Source: DATAVB01 sp040414495
GTDB taxonomy: Bacteria; Actinomycetota; Actinomycetes; Mycobacteriales; QHCD01
Direction: 5' to 3'
DNA: 64,000 nucleotides
Assembly: GCA_040414495.1 (NCBI GenBank)
Contig: JBEDUI010000296.1
Span: 1 to 64,000 of the forward strand
Part shown: piece by piece, positions 39,277-47,905 of the stretch
How the letters are laid out: each line of letters opens with the position of its first letter
How positions within the stretch are numbered: the stretch's first letter is position 1
The notes under the pieces: generated by a model
Databases searched by the model: none
What the model saw: only the letters and a program-made list of their open reading frames with translations
What the model was told of the DNA's origin: nothing
Program-made: the position numbers and the translations under genes

Positions 39277-39702
39277 CGCTGACTCCTCTCTACCTACTGT
39301 GATCCTGGCACGAAGAGTATGGAGCGCGTCCGCCGCTGCGGCATGCTCATTTGTGCTATAGGCAACTTCCCGGCGTCTGCGCCACGTTGTCGCGTGCACG
39401 GCAGGAATGCTGCGTACCGGGAAATCCAATCGACCGGAAAATGCAGCCTACGCCGGTAACAATGCCATCGCGGAAATGTCGGCTAAATTAGCCGAACGCC
39501 GGAATCCTGGACCCGAGAATTACCTGGGAAATTCTTAAGAACGTACTCGGCGATCCGTGACGAGGACAAATCGCTCCCAATTTACGTCGCGGCTCGGGAG
39601 AAATGCATCGCATCGTGGGTTGTCCGCTAGCTGAGCACTGCCGGGGCTGCCGTTGGCGGTGCGTTCGTGACGGCCCGGTGAGATGGCTGCGCGCGCCCGG
39701 CG
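39277..39702. other. Intergenic region with a 17-bp palindrome
   Basis: AT-richer than the genes around it. TCGGCTAA-A-TTAGCCGA at 39479-39495 is a perfect palindrome and could be an operator or a small terminator. No gene is seen on either strand. Confidence 0.45.
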
Positions 39703-39896
39703 GGACTGAGCCAGCTCGGGTCGAGTTGTTGAGCGCTTCTGGGGCGGGTTGGCACTCAGCCAGCTCGGGTCAAGTTGTTGAGCGCTTCGGGGTTGTTTGG
39801 ACACTGGGGCTGCCGGGTTGAGTTGCGGAGCGCGGCGGGGGCGTGTTGGCACTGAGCCCGCCCGGGGTTGAGTTGCGGAGCGCGGCGCTGCTGGGC
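39703..39896. repeat. Four tandem imperfect copies of a 48-49-bp unit
   Basis: Copies start near 39703, 39751, 39799 and 39848. The shared pattern is GG-ACTGAGCC...GGGT-GAGTTG--GAGCGC-TC-GGGG. Copies 1 and 2 are closest to each other, as are 3 and 4. The repeat is not in a convincing gene; it looks like a minisatellite. Confidence 0.75.
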
Positions 39897-39945
39897 GATG
39901 CCGCTAATTGTGCCGAACGTCTGTGTCTGGCTACTTAATTGGGCG

Positions 39946-39985
39946 CAGCCCTGCCGCGGAGTCGAGGAAAACCGCGGCAGGGCTG
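39946..39985 (-). terminator. Hairpin terminator after htrA
   Basis: A 14-bp perfect stem (CAGCCCTGCCGCGG / CCGCGGCAGGGCTG) with a 12-nt loop, 21 bp past the htrA stop. Confidence 0.75.
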
Positions 39986-40006
39986 CTGTGGACGGGTTGG
40001 CGCGAC

Positions 40007-41890
40007 TTAGGAATCTGAGCCGAGCGTGACCCGGGTGGTATGGGTATGGCCGCTGCGCGTGTAAGTCACCGTGACGGTGTCGCCCGGGCGGTGCGACCGG
40101 ACAGCGGCAATCAGCGCGTCGTCGGAGTCGATTTCCCGGTCGTTGAGCTTGGTGATGACGTCCCCGGCCTTCAGCCCGGCCTTCGCGCCGGCCTCGCCCG
40201 GATTCACTGAACGCAGCTGCGCACCGATCGGCACCCCGTTGTTGTTGGAGGCGCTGACGACCCCGACCCCGATCTGTGCGTGCGTGGCCTTGCCGTTCTT
40301 GATGAGCTGGTCGACGATCGGCCGCGCCTCGTTGATCGGAATCGCGAATCCCAACCCGATCGAGCCGGACTGTGAGCCGCTGCTGGAGCTGCCACCCAGA
40401 CTGGCAATCGACTGGTTTATGCCGACGACCTGCCCGTCCATGTTGACCAGCGCGCCACCGGAGTTACCCGGATTGATGGCCGCATCGGTCTGGATGGCGT
40501 CAATGACGGTCGCCTGTACGGCCTGGTTGTTGTTGCCGTTGCCGTTTCCGTTCCCATTGCCCGGGAAACCGGGTGGAAGCTGCTGATTCGGGTCCTGCCC
40601 ACCACCGCTGCCCGAATCGCTGGTGTTGACCGGCCGGTTGAGTGCGCTCACGATGCCGGTGGTCACGGTGCCGGACAGGCCGAGCGGCGAACCGATCGCC
40701 ACAACCGGCTGACCGACCTGCAGCGCGCCCGAGGAGCCCAAGGTCGCCGGCTGCGCGCCGGTCACGTTCTTGGCCTTGATGACCGCCAGGTCGGTCACCG
40801 TGTCGCGCCCGAGGATGCTGGCGTCAACGGTCTTGCCGTCGTTGAACGTCACGCTGATCGAGCCCTGGCCGCCCGCCGCGGAGGAGATGACGTGGTTGTT
40901 GGTCAGGATCTCGCCATCCGAGCTCAGGATGATGCCGGTTCCCTCGTCACCGCTGCCGTCGCCCTGACTGACGGTGATCGAGACAACGCTCGGCAGCACC
41001 TGCTGCGCGACCTTCTGCACGGAACCGTTCGACGGCTTCTGGGCCGAGGTGTTCTTCGCCGGCGGGTTGGCCAACGAGCTGACCACAGTCTTGCCACCGC
41101 TGCCGCCCCAGCTGTGTTCGATCGCCGCGCCGGCGCCGCCGCCGACGATCGCCGCCACGAGCACCGCCACCGCGACCGGGACGAGATGACGACGATTGCC
41201 GTCGTTCTTGCTGGAAAGCTGCGTGTACGTCAACGGTTGCGTCTGCTGGGCCGGATACGAACCGGTCGAATATGGGCCGTAGTACCCGGCCTGCCCGGAA
41301 CCGCCGTAGTGCTGTTGTGATCCGCTCTGACGCGCCCAGGGGGAGGGCATCGGTCCGGTCGGCTGCTGGCCGGCCGCGCCCTGGTCGTACGGCTGCTGTG
41401 CCGATTGCTGGGCCGAGCCGTGGCCCTCGGATGACTGTGGGTTCGGCTGCTGCGCCGAGCCGTAGCGGCCGGGCGACTGCGCGCGCGGCGGTCCTTCGTA
41501 CGGCTGCTGAGTGGGAGAACCCTCGGACGACCGCTGGCCGGAAGAGCCCTCGTCCGGCGCGCTGCCGGAACCTTGATGCGGCGCGCGCCCCGAGCCGGGC
41601 GGCTGGTCCGAGCCGGCGTACGACTGGCCGCCTGAGTCCTGCCCCTGGTTCTCGTACGGATCGCCGGCCGATCCCGATCGGCCGCCCTGACCGTAAGGCT
41701 GGGATCCAGCCTGCTCGGGGGGTTGAACAGCGTCGTCGTGGTCCACGGTGGACTCCTGACCTGCAGGGGCGGCACCTCGGTCTTCGAACGGCCACGCATC
41801 GTGGGGCTGATCGCCCTCGCCCGTCTTGGGGGGCTGCTGTGGGTGAGCGTTGTGCTCGGACGGGTCGTTCGTACCGGGATGTTCGCTCAT
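40007..41890 (-). CDS. HtrA/DegP-like membrane-anchored serine protease (PepD-like)
   Basis: 627 residues. A long cytoplasmic Gln/Pro/Gly/Ser-rich N terminus (1-235) is followed by one membrane segment (about 236-257), an extracytoplasmic trypsin-like domain with catalytic His333 (TNNHVI), Asp367 (TDLAVI) and Ser477 (GNSGGAL), and a C-terminal PDZ domain (about 530-620). A surface loop between the barrels carries a Gly/Asn repeat (GNGNGNGNGNNN). Envelope protein quality control is the family role. It lies downstream of an MprAB-like two-component pair; in mycobacteria the equivalent PepD gene is linked to and controlled by MprAB. Confidence 0.93.
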   Translation of the reverse strand: MSEHPGTNDPSEHNAHPQQPPKTGEGDQPHDAWPFEDRGAAPAGQESTVDHDDAVQPPEQAGSQPYGQGGRSGSAGDPYENQGQDSGGQSYAGSDQPPGSGRAPHQGSGSAPDEGSSGQRSSEGSPTQQPYEGPPRAQSPGRYGSAQQPNPQSSEGHGSAQQSAQQPYDQGAAGQQPTGPMPSPWARQSGSQQHYGGSGQAGYYGPYSTGSYPAQQTQPLTYTQLSSKNDGNRRHLVPVAVAVLVAAIVGGGAGAAIEHSWGGSGGKTVVSSLANPPAKNTSAQKPSNGSVQKVAQQVLPSVVSITVSQGDGSGDEGTGIILSSDGEILTNNHVISSAAGGQGSISVTFNDGKTVDASILGRDTVTDLAVIKAKNVTGAQPATLGSSGALQVGQPVVAIGSPLGLSGTVTTGIVSALNRPVNTSDSGSGGGQDPNQQLPPGFPGNGNGNGNGNNNQAVQATVIDAIQTDAAINPGNSGGALVNMDGQVVGINQSIASLGGSSSSGSQSGSIGLGFAIPINEARPIVDQLIKNGKATHAQIGVGVVSASNNNGVPIGAQLRSVNPGEAGAKAGLKAGDVITKLNDREIDSDDALIAAVRSHRPGDTVTVTYTRSGHTHTTRVTLGSDS

Positions 41891-41980
41891 GATGCTTAGG
41901 ATTACCAGACAGGCTGAGAAGAAACTGAGTCTGACCTGAGGCGTCGGAAAGAAATCTCCCGCCGGCCCAAGGCCCGTTTT

Positions 41981-42508
41981 CTAGAACGGTAACCGAGGCG
42001 GCAGCGACCCTTCCAGCTCCAGCAACCACCGTTTGGTCTCCAACCCGCCGCCAAAACCGCCGAGTTGGCCGCCGCTGGCCGTAACCCGGTGACACGGAAC
42101 GATGACCGGCAGCGGGTTCGAGCCCATGATCTGGCCGACGACACGCGCCGCGTTCGGCTGGCCGGACCGCACCGCCAACTCCTGGTACGTGACGGTTTCG
42201 CCGAACCCGACCGTCTCGTATAGCACCTGCAGTACGTGCCGGCCAAAGGATGCGGTTCGCTCCCAGTCCAACGGCACGTCGAACTCATGCCGCCCGCCGG
42301 CCAGGTACTCCCGCAGTTGGTCGGCGGCGAGCTTCGCGATCTGAGTCGCCGGCCCGTCAGGGTTGGGTGGGTTGCCGGAATTCGGCGGATTACGCAAAAA
42401 ATTGATCGAACCGACCCCGGCCGCGGTAGCGATCACCCGCAGCCCGCCGAACGGCGCCGTAACGTCATATACCGCCCGCACGACCGATCCAGATAGTGCT
42501 TCGCGCAT
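41981..42508 (-). CDS. ogt: Methylated-DNA--protein-cysteine methyltransferase
   Basis: 175 residues from ATG 42508. Transfers the alkyl group of O6-alkylguanine to its own Cys in the motif IVPCHRV; the helix-turn-helix RSGQPNAARVVGQIMGSNP and the preceding FGETVTYQELA are typical. The open frame extends upstream to 42613, but that part has no family similarity. The ribosome binding site is weak. It sits between mprB and htrA on the same strand. Confidence 0.92.
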   Translation of the reverse strand: MREALSGSVVRAVYDVTAPFGGLRVIATAAGVGSINFLRNPPNSGNPPNPDGPATQIAKLAADQLREYLAGGRHEFDVPLDWERTASFGRHVLQVLYETVGFGETVTYQELAVRSGQPNAARVVGQIMGSNPLPVIVPCHRVTASGGQLGGFGGGLETKRWLLELEGSLPPRLPF

Positions 42509-42662
42509 TAGCTCAGTCTGGCCGGTCGGTACGACAGTTTCGCGCCGGGCGCTTCGTTCAGTGCGATGAGGTCGGTCGGCACAGCCGACCGGGACCGGCG
42601 CAGGTCGGTCCATACCGCCGCGGCGAATACGGGCGAAACCTCGGCACGCCGGCGAATCGGGC

Positions 42663-44198
42663 TCAGCCGTCGGCCCAGTCCGGCCGGCCGGGCACGGCCA
42701 TGGTCAACAAGGCACCGCCGGAGGGCGACCGGCCCACGTTGACGTACCCGCCGTGCCGCTCTGCCGTCTGCCGGACGATGGCCAGGCCGAGCCCGGAACC
42801 GGGCAGCCCGCGCGCATCGGTGGCCCGATAGAACCGTTCGAAGACGTGCGGCACGTCGGTCTCGGAGATGCCCGGCCCTTCGTCGCCGACCTGCAGCACG
42901 CCGTCCTGCAGCGTCACCGTCACGGTGCCGCCGCGCGGGCTCCACTTCGCCGCGTTGTCGAGCAGATTGGTGATCGCGCGTTCGAGCGAGCTGGCGTCGC
43001 CGAACAGGTTCCACGGCGCCATGTGGACCTCGAACGTCACGCCCGGCGCCCGCCGGCGGACCCGTTGCAGCGCATGGTCGAGCACGGCGGCCAGATCGAC
43101 TGACTCGGGCGCGGCCGGCGCGCCTTCGGTGCGGGCGAGTTCAACCAGATCACCGACCAGCGCGCTCAACTCCTCCAGCTGTGCCCGTACGTCGGCCATC
43201 AACTCGTCGCGATCCTGTGGCGCCAGCTGCGAGCCGGTGTCGGTGGTGGTCTGGGCCAGCAGGTCGAAGTTCGTACGCAGGCTGGTCAGCGGGGTGCGCA
43301 GCTCGTGCCCCGCGTCCGCCACCAGCTGGCGTTGTCGTTCCCGCGACTGGGCCAGCGCGCCCAACATCGAGTTGAAGCTGCTGGTCAGCCGGGCCAGCTC
43401 GTCGGTGCCACGGACCGGGATCGGGGTGAGGTCCTCGGTCCGCGCGATGTGCTCGGTCGCCGCGGTCAGCCGTTCGACCGGCCGCAGGCCCTCGCGGGCG
43501 ATGCCAAGGCCGGCAACGGTGGCCACCACGATGCCGCCGACACCGACGATGAACATCACCAACGCCATGCGGTTCAGCTCGTTGTTGGTGTCGGTCAGCG
43601 ACTGGGCCAGCACCAGCGCGTTGCCCTGACCAACCGGAACCGCGACGACGCGATACGGCGTACCGTTCGCCGAAATCGTACGGATCGACGAGTCCTCCAG
43701 ACCGATCGCGACCGCATACTCGGGCGCGCCGACACGAGGCATGCCGGACTGCTTGACGATCACGGACGACGAATCGACCATGGCGAGCTTCACGTCCGAC
43801 GCGATGCCGGACAGGACCTGGGTGACCAGATCACGTTGGCCCGCGCCGCTCTGCGCCAGGCTGGAGATGATCGGCGTCTGGGCCGCACCCTGAGCTCGCG
43901 CGGTCAGGCTGCTGTCGAGGTGCGAGTGCAACTCGTACTGAACCGTGAAGTACGCCGCCAGTGACGCCAACGCCACGGCCAGACCGACCGCGACGGCGAC
44001 CAGCAACGCCACCCGGGCGCGCAGGCTGGTCCGCCGTCGCACCTTCCGCGGCTCCGGGGGCGGCGGGGGTCCGAGCTCAACGGTGTCCGGTGGCGCCGGC
44101 GGGTGTTCAACGTTGGACGAGGCATGGTCGGCAGCGTGGTGTTCCACCGCGTGGTTGGCATCCACACCGGTCCAGCCGCCAGGTGAAGAAGAACTCAT
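42663..44198 (-). CDS. Sensor histidine kinase (MprB-like)
   Basis: 511 residues: cytoplasmic Pro/Glu-rich N terminus, membrane segment (about 63-87), extracytoplasmic sensor (about 88-210), second membrane segment (about 212-234), HAMP, the phospho-acceptor His in GHELRTPLTSL, and the ATPase domain (N box NLLDNAAKWSP, G1 DEGPGIS, G2 GSGLGLAIVRQ). It overlaps the response-regulator stop by ATGA. By architecture and neighbourhood it is the envelope-stress kinase type found next to pepD in mycobacteria; the signal is unknown. Confidence 0.92.
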   Translation of the reverse strand: MSSSSPGGWTGVDANHAVEHHAADHASSNVEHPPAPPDTVELGPPPPPEPRKVRRRTSLRARVALLVAVAVGLAVALASLAAYFTVQYELHSHLDSSLTARAQGAAQTPIISSLAQSGAGQRDLVTQVLSGIASDVKLAMVDSSSVIVKQSGMPRVGAPEYAVAIGLEDSSIRTISANGTPYRVVAVPVGQGNALVLAQSLTDTNNELNRMALVMFIVGVGGIVVATVAGLGIAREGLRPVERLTAATEHIARTEDLTPIPVRGTDELARLTSSFNSMLGALAQSRERQRQLVADAGHELRTPLTSLRTNFDLLAQTTTDTGSQLAPQDRDELMADVRAQLEELSALVGDLVELARTEGAPAAPESVDLAAVLDHALQRVRRRAPGVTFEVHMAPWNLFGDASSLERAITNLLDNAAKWSPRGGTVTVTLQDGVLQVGDEGPGISETDVPHVFERFYRATDARGLPGSGLGLAIVRQTAERHGGYVNVGRSPSGGALLTMAVPGRPDWADG

Positions 44199-44881
44199 GG
44201 TGGGGTCTCGCGCAGCGCGTACCCAACGCCGCGCACGGTGTGGATCAGGCGGGGTTCACCCTCGGCCTCGGTCTTGCGACGCAGATAGCCGACGTAAACC
44301 TCGAGCGAATTCTCGGTCGTGGGGAAGTCGTAGCCCCAGACCTCCTCCAGGATGCGGGCCCGGGACAGCACTCGGCGTGGGTTCTGCATCAGCAGCTCGA
44401 GCAGGCTGAACTCGGTCCGGGTCAGTCGGATCTCCCGCGCACCCCGGCGTACCTCGCGGGTGCCGAGGTCCATCGACAGGTCGGCGAAGCTGAGCACCTC
44501 GCCCTTGAGGTCGGCGGCGCCGTGCACCCGCCGCAGCAACGCGCGCAGCCGGGCCAGCAGCTCCTCCAGCGCGAATGGCTTCGGCAGGTAGTCGTCAGCG
44601 CCGGCATCCAGTCCGGCCACCCGGTCGGAGACCATTTCGCGCGCGGTCAACATCAGTACGGGCAGATCGTCGCCGGAGGCCCGCAGCCGCCGGCACGTCT
44701 CCAGCCCGTCCATGCGCGGCATCATCACGTCGAGTACGAGCGCATCGGGCCGTTGGTCGGCGACGGCCTGCAACGCCTCCAGCCCGTCCGACGCCAGCTC
44801 GACGTCGTACCCGTTGAAGGACAGCGACCGACGCAACGACTCCCGTACGGGTCGGTCGTCATCAGCTACGAGAATCCGCAC
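44195..44881 (-). CDS. Response regulator, OmpR/PhoB family (MprA-like)
   Basis: 228 residues. Receiver domain with acidic pair in VADDDRPV, phospho-acceptor Asp in LVLDVMMPRMDG, Thr in LMLTARE and Lys in YLPKPFALEEL; C-terminal winged helix (IRLTRTEFSLLELL, VLSRARILEEVWGYDF, VGYLRRKTEAEGEPRLIHTVRGVGY split over two strands). GTG 44881 lies 24 bp from the ctaA stop; a CACACT box seven bases upstream would allow a leaderless start of its own. Confidence 0.93.
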   Translation of the reverse strand: MRILVADDDRPVRESLRRSLSFNGYDVELASDGLEALQAVADQRPDALVLDVMMPRMDGLETCRRLRASGDDLPVLMLTAREMVSDRVAGLDAGADDYLPKPFALEELLARLRALLRRVHGAADLKGEVLSFADLSMDLGTREVRRGAREIRLTRTEFSLLELLMQNPRRVLSRARILEEVWGYDFPTTENSLEVYVGYLRRKTEAEGEPRLIHTVRGVGYALRETPP

Positions 44882-44904
44882 ACAGGTCAGTGTGCCGCGC
44901 CCGG

Positions 44905-45903
44905 CTAAGACGCGTCTGAGAATGCGGCCCGTGTCGCGGCGGCCGGTAGCTCCGGTACGACTTCGGCGGCTTCCGGCAGCGGCCCGCGGTCCCGGGTCGC
45001 GAAGAACAGCCGCGCGGTCGCGATCACCGCGAGCGCCGCCCCGAGCATGTGGAATCCGACCAGAACGGCCGGTACGTGCGTGAAGTACTGGACGTACCCG
45101 ATGACCGCCTGGAACACGATCACGCCGCCGAGCACGTATGCCCGTCGCACAACGGCGGCCGGCGCCCGGGTCGCCTTCAACCCGAAGATCAACGCGACCA
45201 GCAGGCCGACGTACAGGAAGACCAAGTCGGCGTGGAACTGGGTGACCATCGTCGGATCCCAGCTCAGCCGGCGGGTATGCGGGTCGCCGGCGTGCGGGCC
45301 GGTCGCGGTGACCAGCGTGCCGACCGCTTCGACGGCGGCGACCACCACGACCAGCAGCCGGATCCCGAGCTGGATCTCCCGCCGGACCACCCGTTGCGGC
45401 GGTTCGTCGCCCTCGGTGACCCGGGCGTACAGCCAGACCGCGATGTAACACAGCACCGGGGAGACCACGAAGTGCACCGCGACGGTGAGCGGGTTGAGCT
45501 TGTCCAGCACGGTGATGCCACCGAGCACCGCCTGCACCACGATTCCGGCCGGCAGTAGCCAGGCGACCGCGAGCACGCGCGGCCGGCGCGGCCGCAGCCG
45601 CCAGGCCCCCAGGACGCAGGTGACGGCGGCGGCGAAGACGAGGAACGTCAGCAGCCGGTTGCTGAACTCGATGGTCTGGTGCACCGGGCCGTGCGTGTTG
45701 TTGCCGCCGGGCAGCAGCCGGCCGTCGGTGCACCGAGGCCAGTCGGGGCAACCCAGCCCGGAGTTGGAGAGCCGCACCGCGCCGCCGGTCACGATGATGC
45801 CGGCGTTGGTGATGATCGCGCCGAGGGCCAGCCGGCGCATCAGTCGCGGGCTGGTCGGGGTGTCACGGAGGCGTTGGTACGCCGCACGGAGGCGGTCGAG
45901 CAC
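44905..45903 (-). CDS. ctaA: Heme A synthase (COX15/CtaA family)
   Basis: 332-residue membrane protein with eight predicted helices that converts heme O to heme A for the aa3 oxidase. Conserved features are TGGAVRLSNSGLGCPDWPRC (with a Cys pair in the first loop), HQTIEFSNRLLTF and the later His residues in QFHADLVF and VGFHMLGA. GTG 45903 is preceded by TACCAT six bases upstream rather than a ribosome binding site, suggesting a leaderless message. Confidence 0.94.
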   Translation of the reverse strand: MLDRLRAAYQRLRDTPTSPRLMRRLALGAIITNAGIIVTGGAVRLSNSGLGCPDWPRCTDGRLLPGGNNTHGPVHQTIEFSNRLLTFLVFAAAVTCVLGAWRLRPRRPRVLAVAWLLPAGIVVQAVLGGITVLDKLNPLTVAVHFVVSPVLCYIAVWLYARVTEGDEPPQRVVRREIQLGIRLLVVVVAAVEAVGTLVTATGPHAGDPHTRRLSWDPTMVTQFHADLVFLYVGLLVALIFGLKATRAPAAVVRRAYVLGGVIVFQAVIGYVQYFTHVPAVLVGFHMLGAALAVIATARLFFATRDRGPLPEAAEVVPELPAAATRAAFSDAS

Positions 45904-45909
45904 GCCATG

Positions 45910-45915
45910 ATGGTA
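45910..45915 (-). promoter_or_regulatory. -10 box of ctaA, leaderless spacing
   Basis: TACCAT on the minus strand, exactly six bases before the GTG start. Confidence 0.55.
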
Positions 45916-45940
45916 GGTCTTCGCGATCGCGCGGCTGGCG

Positions 45941-46360
45941 TCAGGTACGGCGTAACCGGCTGTGGATCTCCTGGTCCTTGGCCGGACCGGTGACCCACCA
46001 GGTCACCCGCATCCGGGTGCGCGTGGCGCGGACCAGACCGCGGTATAGATCAGCCCCGCACGGATGGTGCACTTCAACGCCCGGCCGCCAGGGGTGGAAC
46101 GGCCGGCCGTCGGCGAATGTCATCTGCCAGCCCTCGGCTCCCGGCTGCAGCAGCAGCCGCCGGCTGGCCGGGAGTTCCCGTCCGTCCCAGCGCAGCGTTC
46201 CCGACTCGGCCCACTCCAGACCATCGCCCGCGGTGGTGATCAGCAGCTCGCCGTGGAAGCAGCCGGATTCGCCCCGGGCGTGATCGATGAGCCGGCGGTC
46301 CAACTGCCAGCGTCCGGCCAACGGCCGCGGATCGGCAGTCAGGTCCACAACGCTGGTCAT
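45941..46360 (-). CDS. DUF6314-like protein
   Basis: 139 residues with the pattern LAGRWQLDRRLIDH...GCFHGELLI, ending HPCGADLYRGLVRA...WWVTGPAKDQEIHSRL, which I recognise as a DUF6314-type single-domain protein (about 140 residues, lipocalin-like beta-rich). The ATG at 46360 overlaps the stop of the PIN-domain toxin gene (ATGA), so translation is coupled to a toxin-antitoxin operon, an unusual setting. Function unknown. Confidence 0.7.
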   Translation of the reverse strand: MTSVVDLTADPRPLAGRWQLDRRLIDHARGESGCFHGELLITTAGDGLEWAESGTLRWDGRELPASRRLLLQPGAEGWQMTFADGRPFHPWRPGVEVHHPCGADLYRGLVRATRTRMRVTWWVTGPAKDQEIHSRLRRT

Positions 46361-46797
46361 GGCGCGGCCGGGACGGTCGGGTTGATCCAGGTCAGTTCGG
46401 TGAATCGAGCGAAATCGCTGTCGGCCGAGCACATCTGTAATCCGTGCTCGATCGCGAGCGCTGCGAGGTGGGCGTCGCTGATGAGATTTCCGCGCAAGTG
46501 ATACGTGGTGATCAATCGACCAAGGATCGACGCATGGCCCGGCCCCTCGCGTGGGATCCACACGATTTCGGGTGCGAGCCAGGGTTCGACGAAGCGGCTC
46601 GCGTCGCTTGGCGACAGCGGCCGCAGCGAGGCACGTTCATGAGTGCTAATGCGAAGGAACGCGACCAACGACTGCCACGGAATGCCAATCCGGCGAGGTC
46701 CATTGAGCGCCTCGGTGAGCCACTGCGCAGTCCGCTCGTGAAATGGACTCGACTCGTCTGCTGCGTACAGGAGGATGTTGGCGTCGATCGGCATCAT
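46357..46797 (-). CDS. PIN-domain ribonuclease toxin (VapC-like)
   Basis: 146 residues with the PIN acidic constellation: PIDANILLYA at the start, a middle acidic residue (VEPWLAPE), NLISDAHLAALAIEHG and CSADSDFARF. Such toxins cleave tRNA or rRNA when freed from the antitoxin. Start Met1 or Met2 is equally possible. It overlaps the antitoxin stop (ATGA) and the next gene's start. Confidence 0.9.
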   Translation of the reverse strand: MMPIDANILLYAADESSPFHERTAQWLTEALNGPRRIGIPWQSLVAFLRISTHERASLRPLSPSDASRFVEPWLAPEIVWIPREGPGHASILGRLITTYHLRGNLISDAHLAALAIEHGLQMCSADSDFARFTELTWINPTVPAAP

Positions 46798-47024
46798 CGG
46801 GCGTGCGGTCCGTCGAGACTTTCCGTCGCATCGGCGACATTGCTGGCGTCGATCCGTAGCCCGAGATCAACGCTGCGTTGGCGGAATGCGTGTCGTTTCG
46901 GGGCTGCTGCGAGTCCGGCGCGCACCAGCTCGTTGATCGCCTCCCCGGGGCCAATGTTGCGTTCCTCGCAAAGGTGCTGGACCGCGGCGGCTACGTCGTC
47001 GTCCAAAGTCACGGTCGTACGCAT
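46794..47024 (-). CDS. Ribbon-helix-helix antitoxin (VapB-like)
   Basis: 76 residues: N-terminal ribbon-helix-helix (MRTTVTLDDDVAAAVQHLC, PGEAINELVRAGLA) that should bind DNA, and a C-terminal toxin-neutralising tail. ATG 47024 is the family start; two in-frame ATGs upstream exist. TAGCGT seven bases before the ATG could be the -10 of a leaderless message. Overlaps the toxin gene. Confidence 0.85.
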   Translation of the reverse strand: MRTTVTLDDDVAAAVQHLCEERNIGPGEAINELVRAGLAAAPKRHAFRQRSVDLGLRIDASNVADATESLDGPHAR

Positions 47025-47104
47025 GTGCGCCACGCTAGCGTCACGATGCATCAGGCTGAGGTCCATGCCAGGTAAAGGTTGGCGTCCCGCCCGGCGGCTG
47101 GTTG

Positions 47105-47905
47105 TTACTCCCAGCGGAAGTAGCGCGCGGCCAGAGCCAGCCCGATCACAGCCCACACCAACAGCGTGAGCGTGTCGTGCAGGTTCAGCCCGGCGCCGTC
47201 CCGTAACACCGACCGCAGCCCATGCGCCAGCGCGGAGGTCGGCAGCAGACCCAGCACCGTACGGGCGCCGGTCGGGAACGAGGAGAGCGGGAAGATCACG
47301 TCGCCGAGGAACAACAGCACGAACCACACCACATTCGCCCCGGCCAAGGTCGCCTCGGCCCGCAGCGTCCCGGCCATCAACAGACCCAGCCCCGAGAACG
47401 CGGCCGTACCCAGAATCACGTACAGCACGACCGCGCCGGGGTTGCCGTGCGGATTCCACCCGACCCCGACGCCGACCAGACAGATCACCAGGATCTGAAT
47501 CAGCTCCAGGCAGACCACCGCGCAGGTCTTGCCCAGCAACAGGATCGAGCGGGGGAGCGCGGTAACCCCGAGCCGTTTCAGCACGCCGTACTTGCGCTCG
47601 AACCCGGTCGCGATCGCCTGGCCGGTGAACGCGGCCGACATGATCGCCAACGCCAGCACGCCGGGTACGAAGAACCCGGCCCGGCCGCCGTGCACCCCGA
47701 TCACCGGTTCGGTCACGAGCACGATCGTCAGCAGCACCGGGATGATCAGGTTCAGCAGCAGCTGTTCGCCGTTGCGCAGGGTCAGCCGCAGCTCCATGGC
47801 CGTCTGGGCGGCGAGCATCCGTGGTGCCGGCGCGGCGCCGGGCCTGGGCGCCAACTCGCCCGTGCTCCAGGTCGCGCCCGACCGGGCCTGTAGTGGCGTG
47901 CTCAC
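47105..47905 (-). CDS. ABC-2 type transporter permease
   Basis: 266 residues; six hydrophobic segments of the ABC-2 (DrrB-like) fold, with LLLNLIIPVLLTIVL and ALAIMSAAFTGQAIATGFERKYG. GTG 47905 overlaps the stop of the ATPase gene. Forms an exporter with it. The pair stands divergent to sufR, a conserved position in actinomycetes. Substrate unknown. Confidence 0.9.
   Translation of the reverse strand: MSTPLQARSGATWSTGELAPRPGAAPAPRMLAAQTAMELRLTLRNGEQLLLNLIIPVLLTIVLVTEPVIGVHGGRAGFFVPGVLALAIMSAAFTGQAIATGFERKYGVLKRLGVTALPRSILLLGKTCAVVCLELIQILVICLVGVGVGWNPHGNPGAVVLYVILGTAAFSGLGLLMAGTLRAEATLAGANVVWFVLLFLGDVIFPLSSFPTGARTVLGLLPTSALAHGLRSVLRDGAGLNLHDTLTLLVWAVIGLALAARYFRWE

Noticed and set aside
39535..39852. 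Open frame over the tandem repeat giving a Pro/Ser/Gln-rich product
   Set aside because: The frame exists because of the repeat; there is no ribosome binding site and no recognisable domain.
42509..42613. Longer N terminus for the alkyltransferase
   Set aside because: The extra 35 residues are unlike the family and would start within the gap after mprB without a ribosome binding site.
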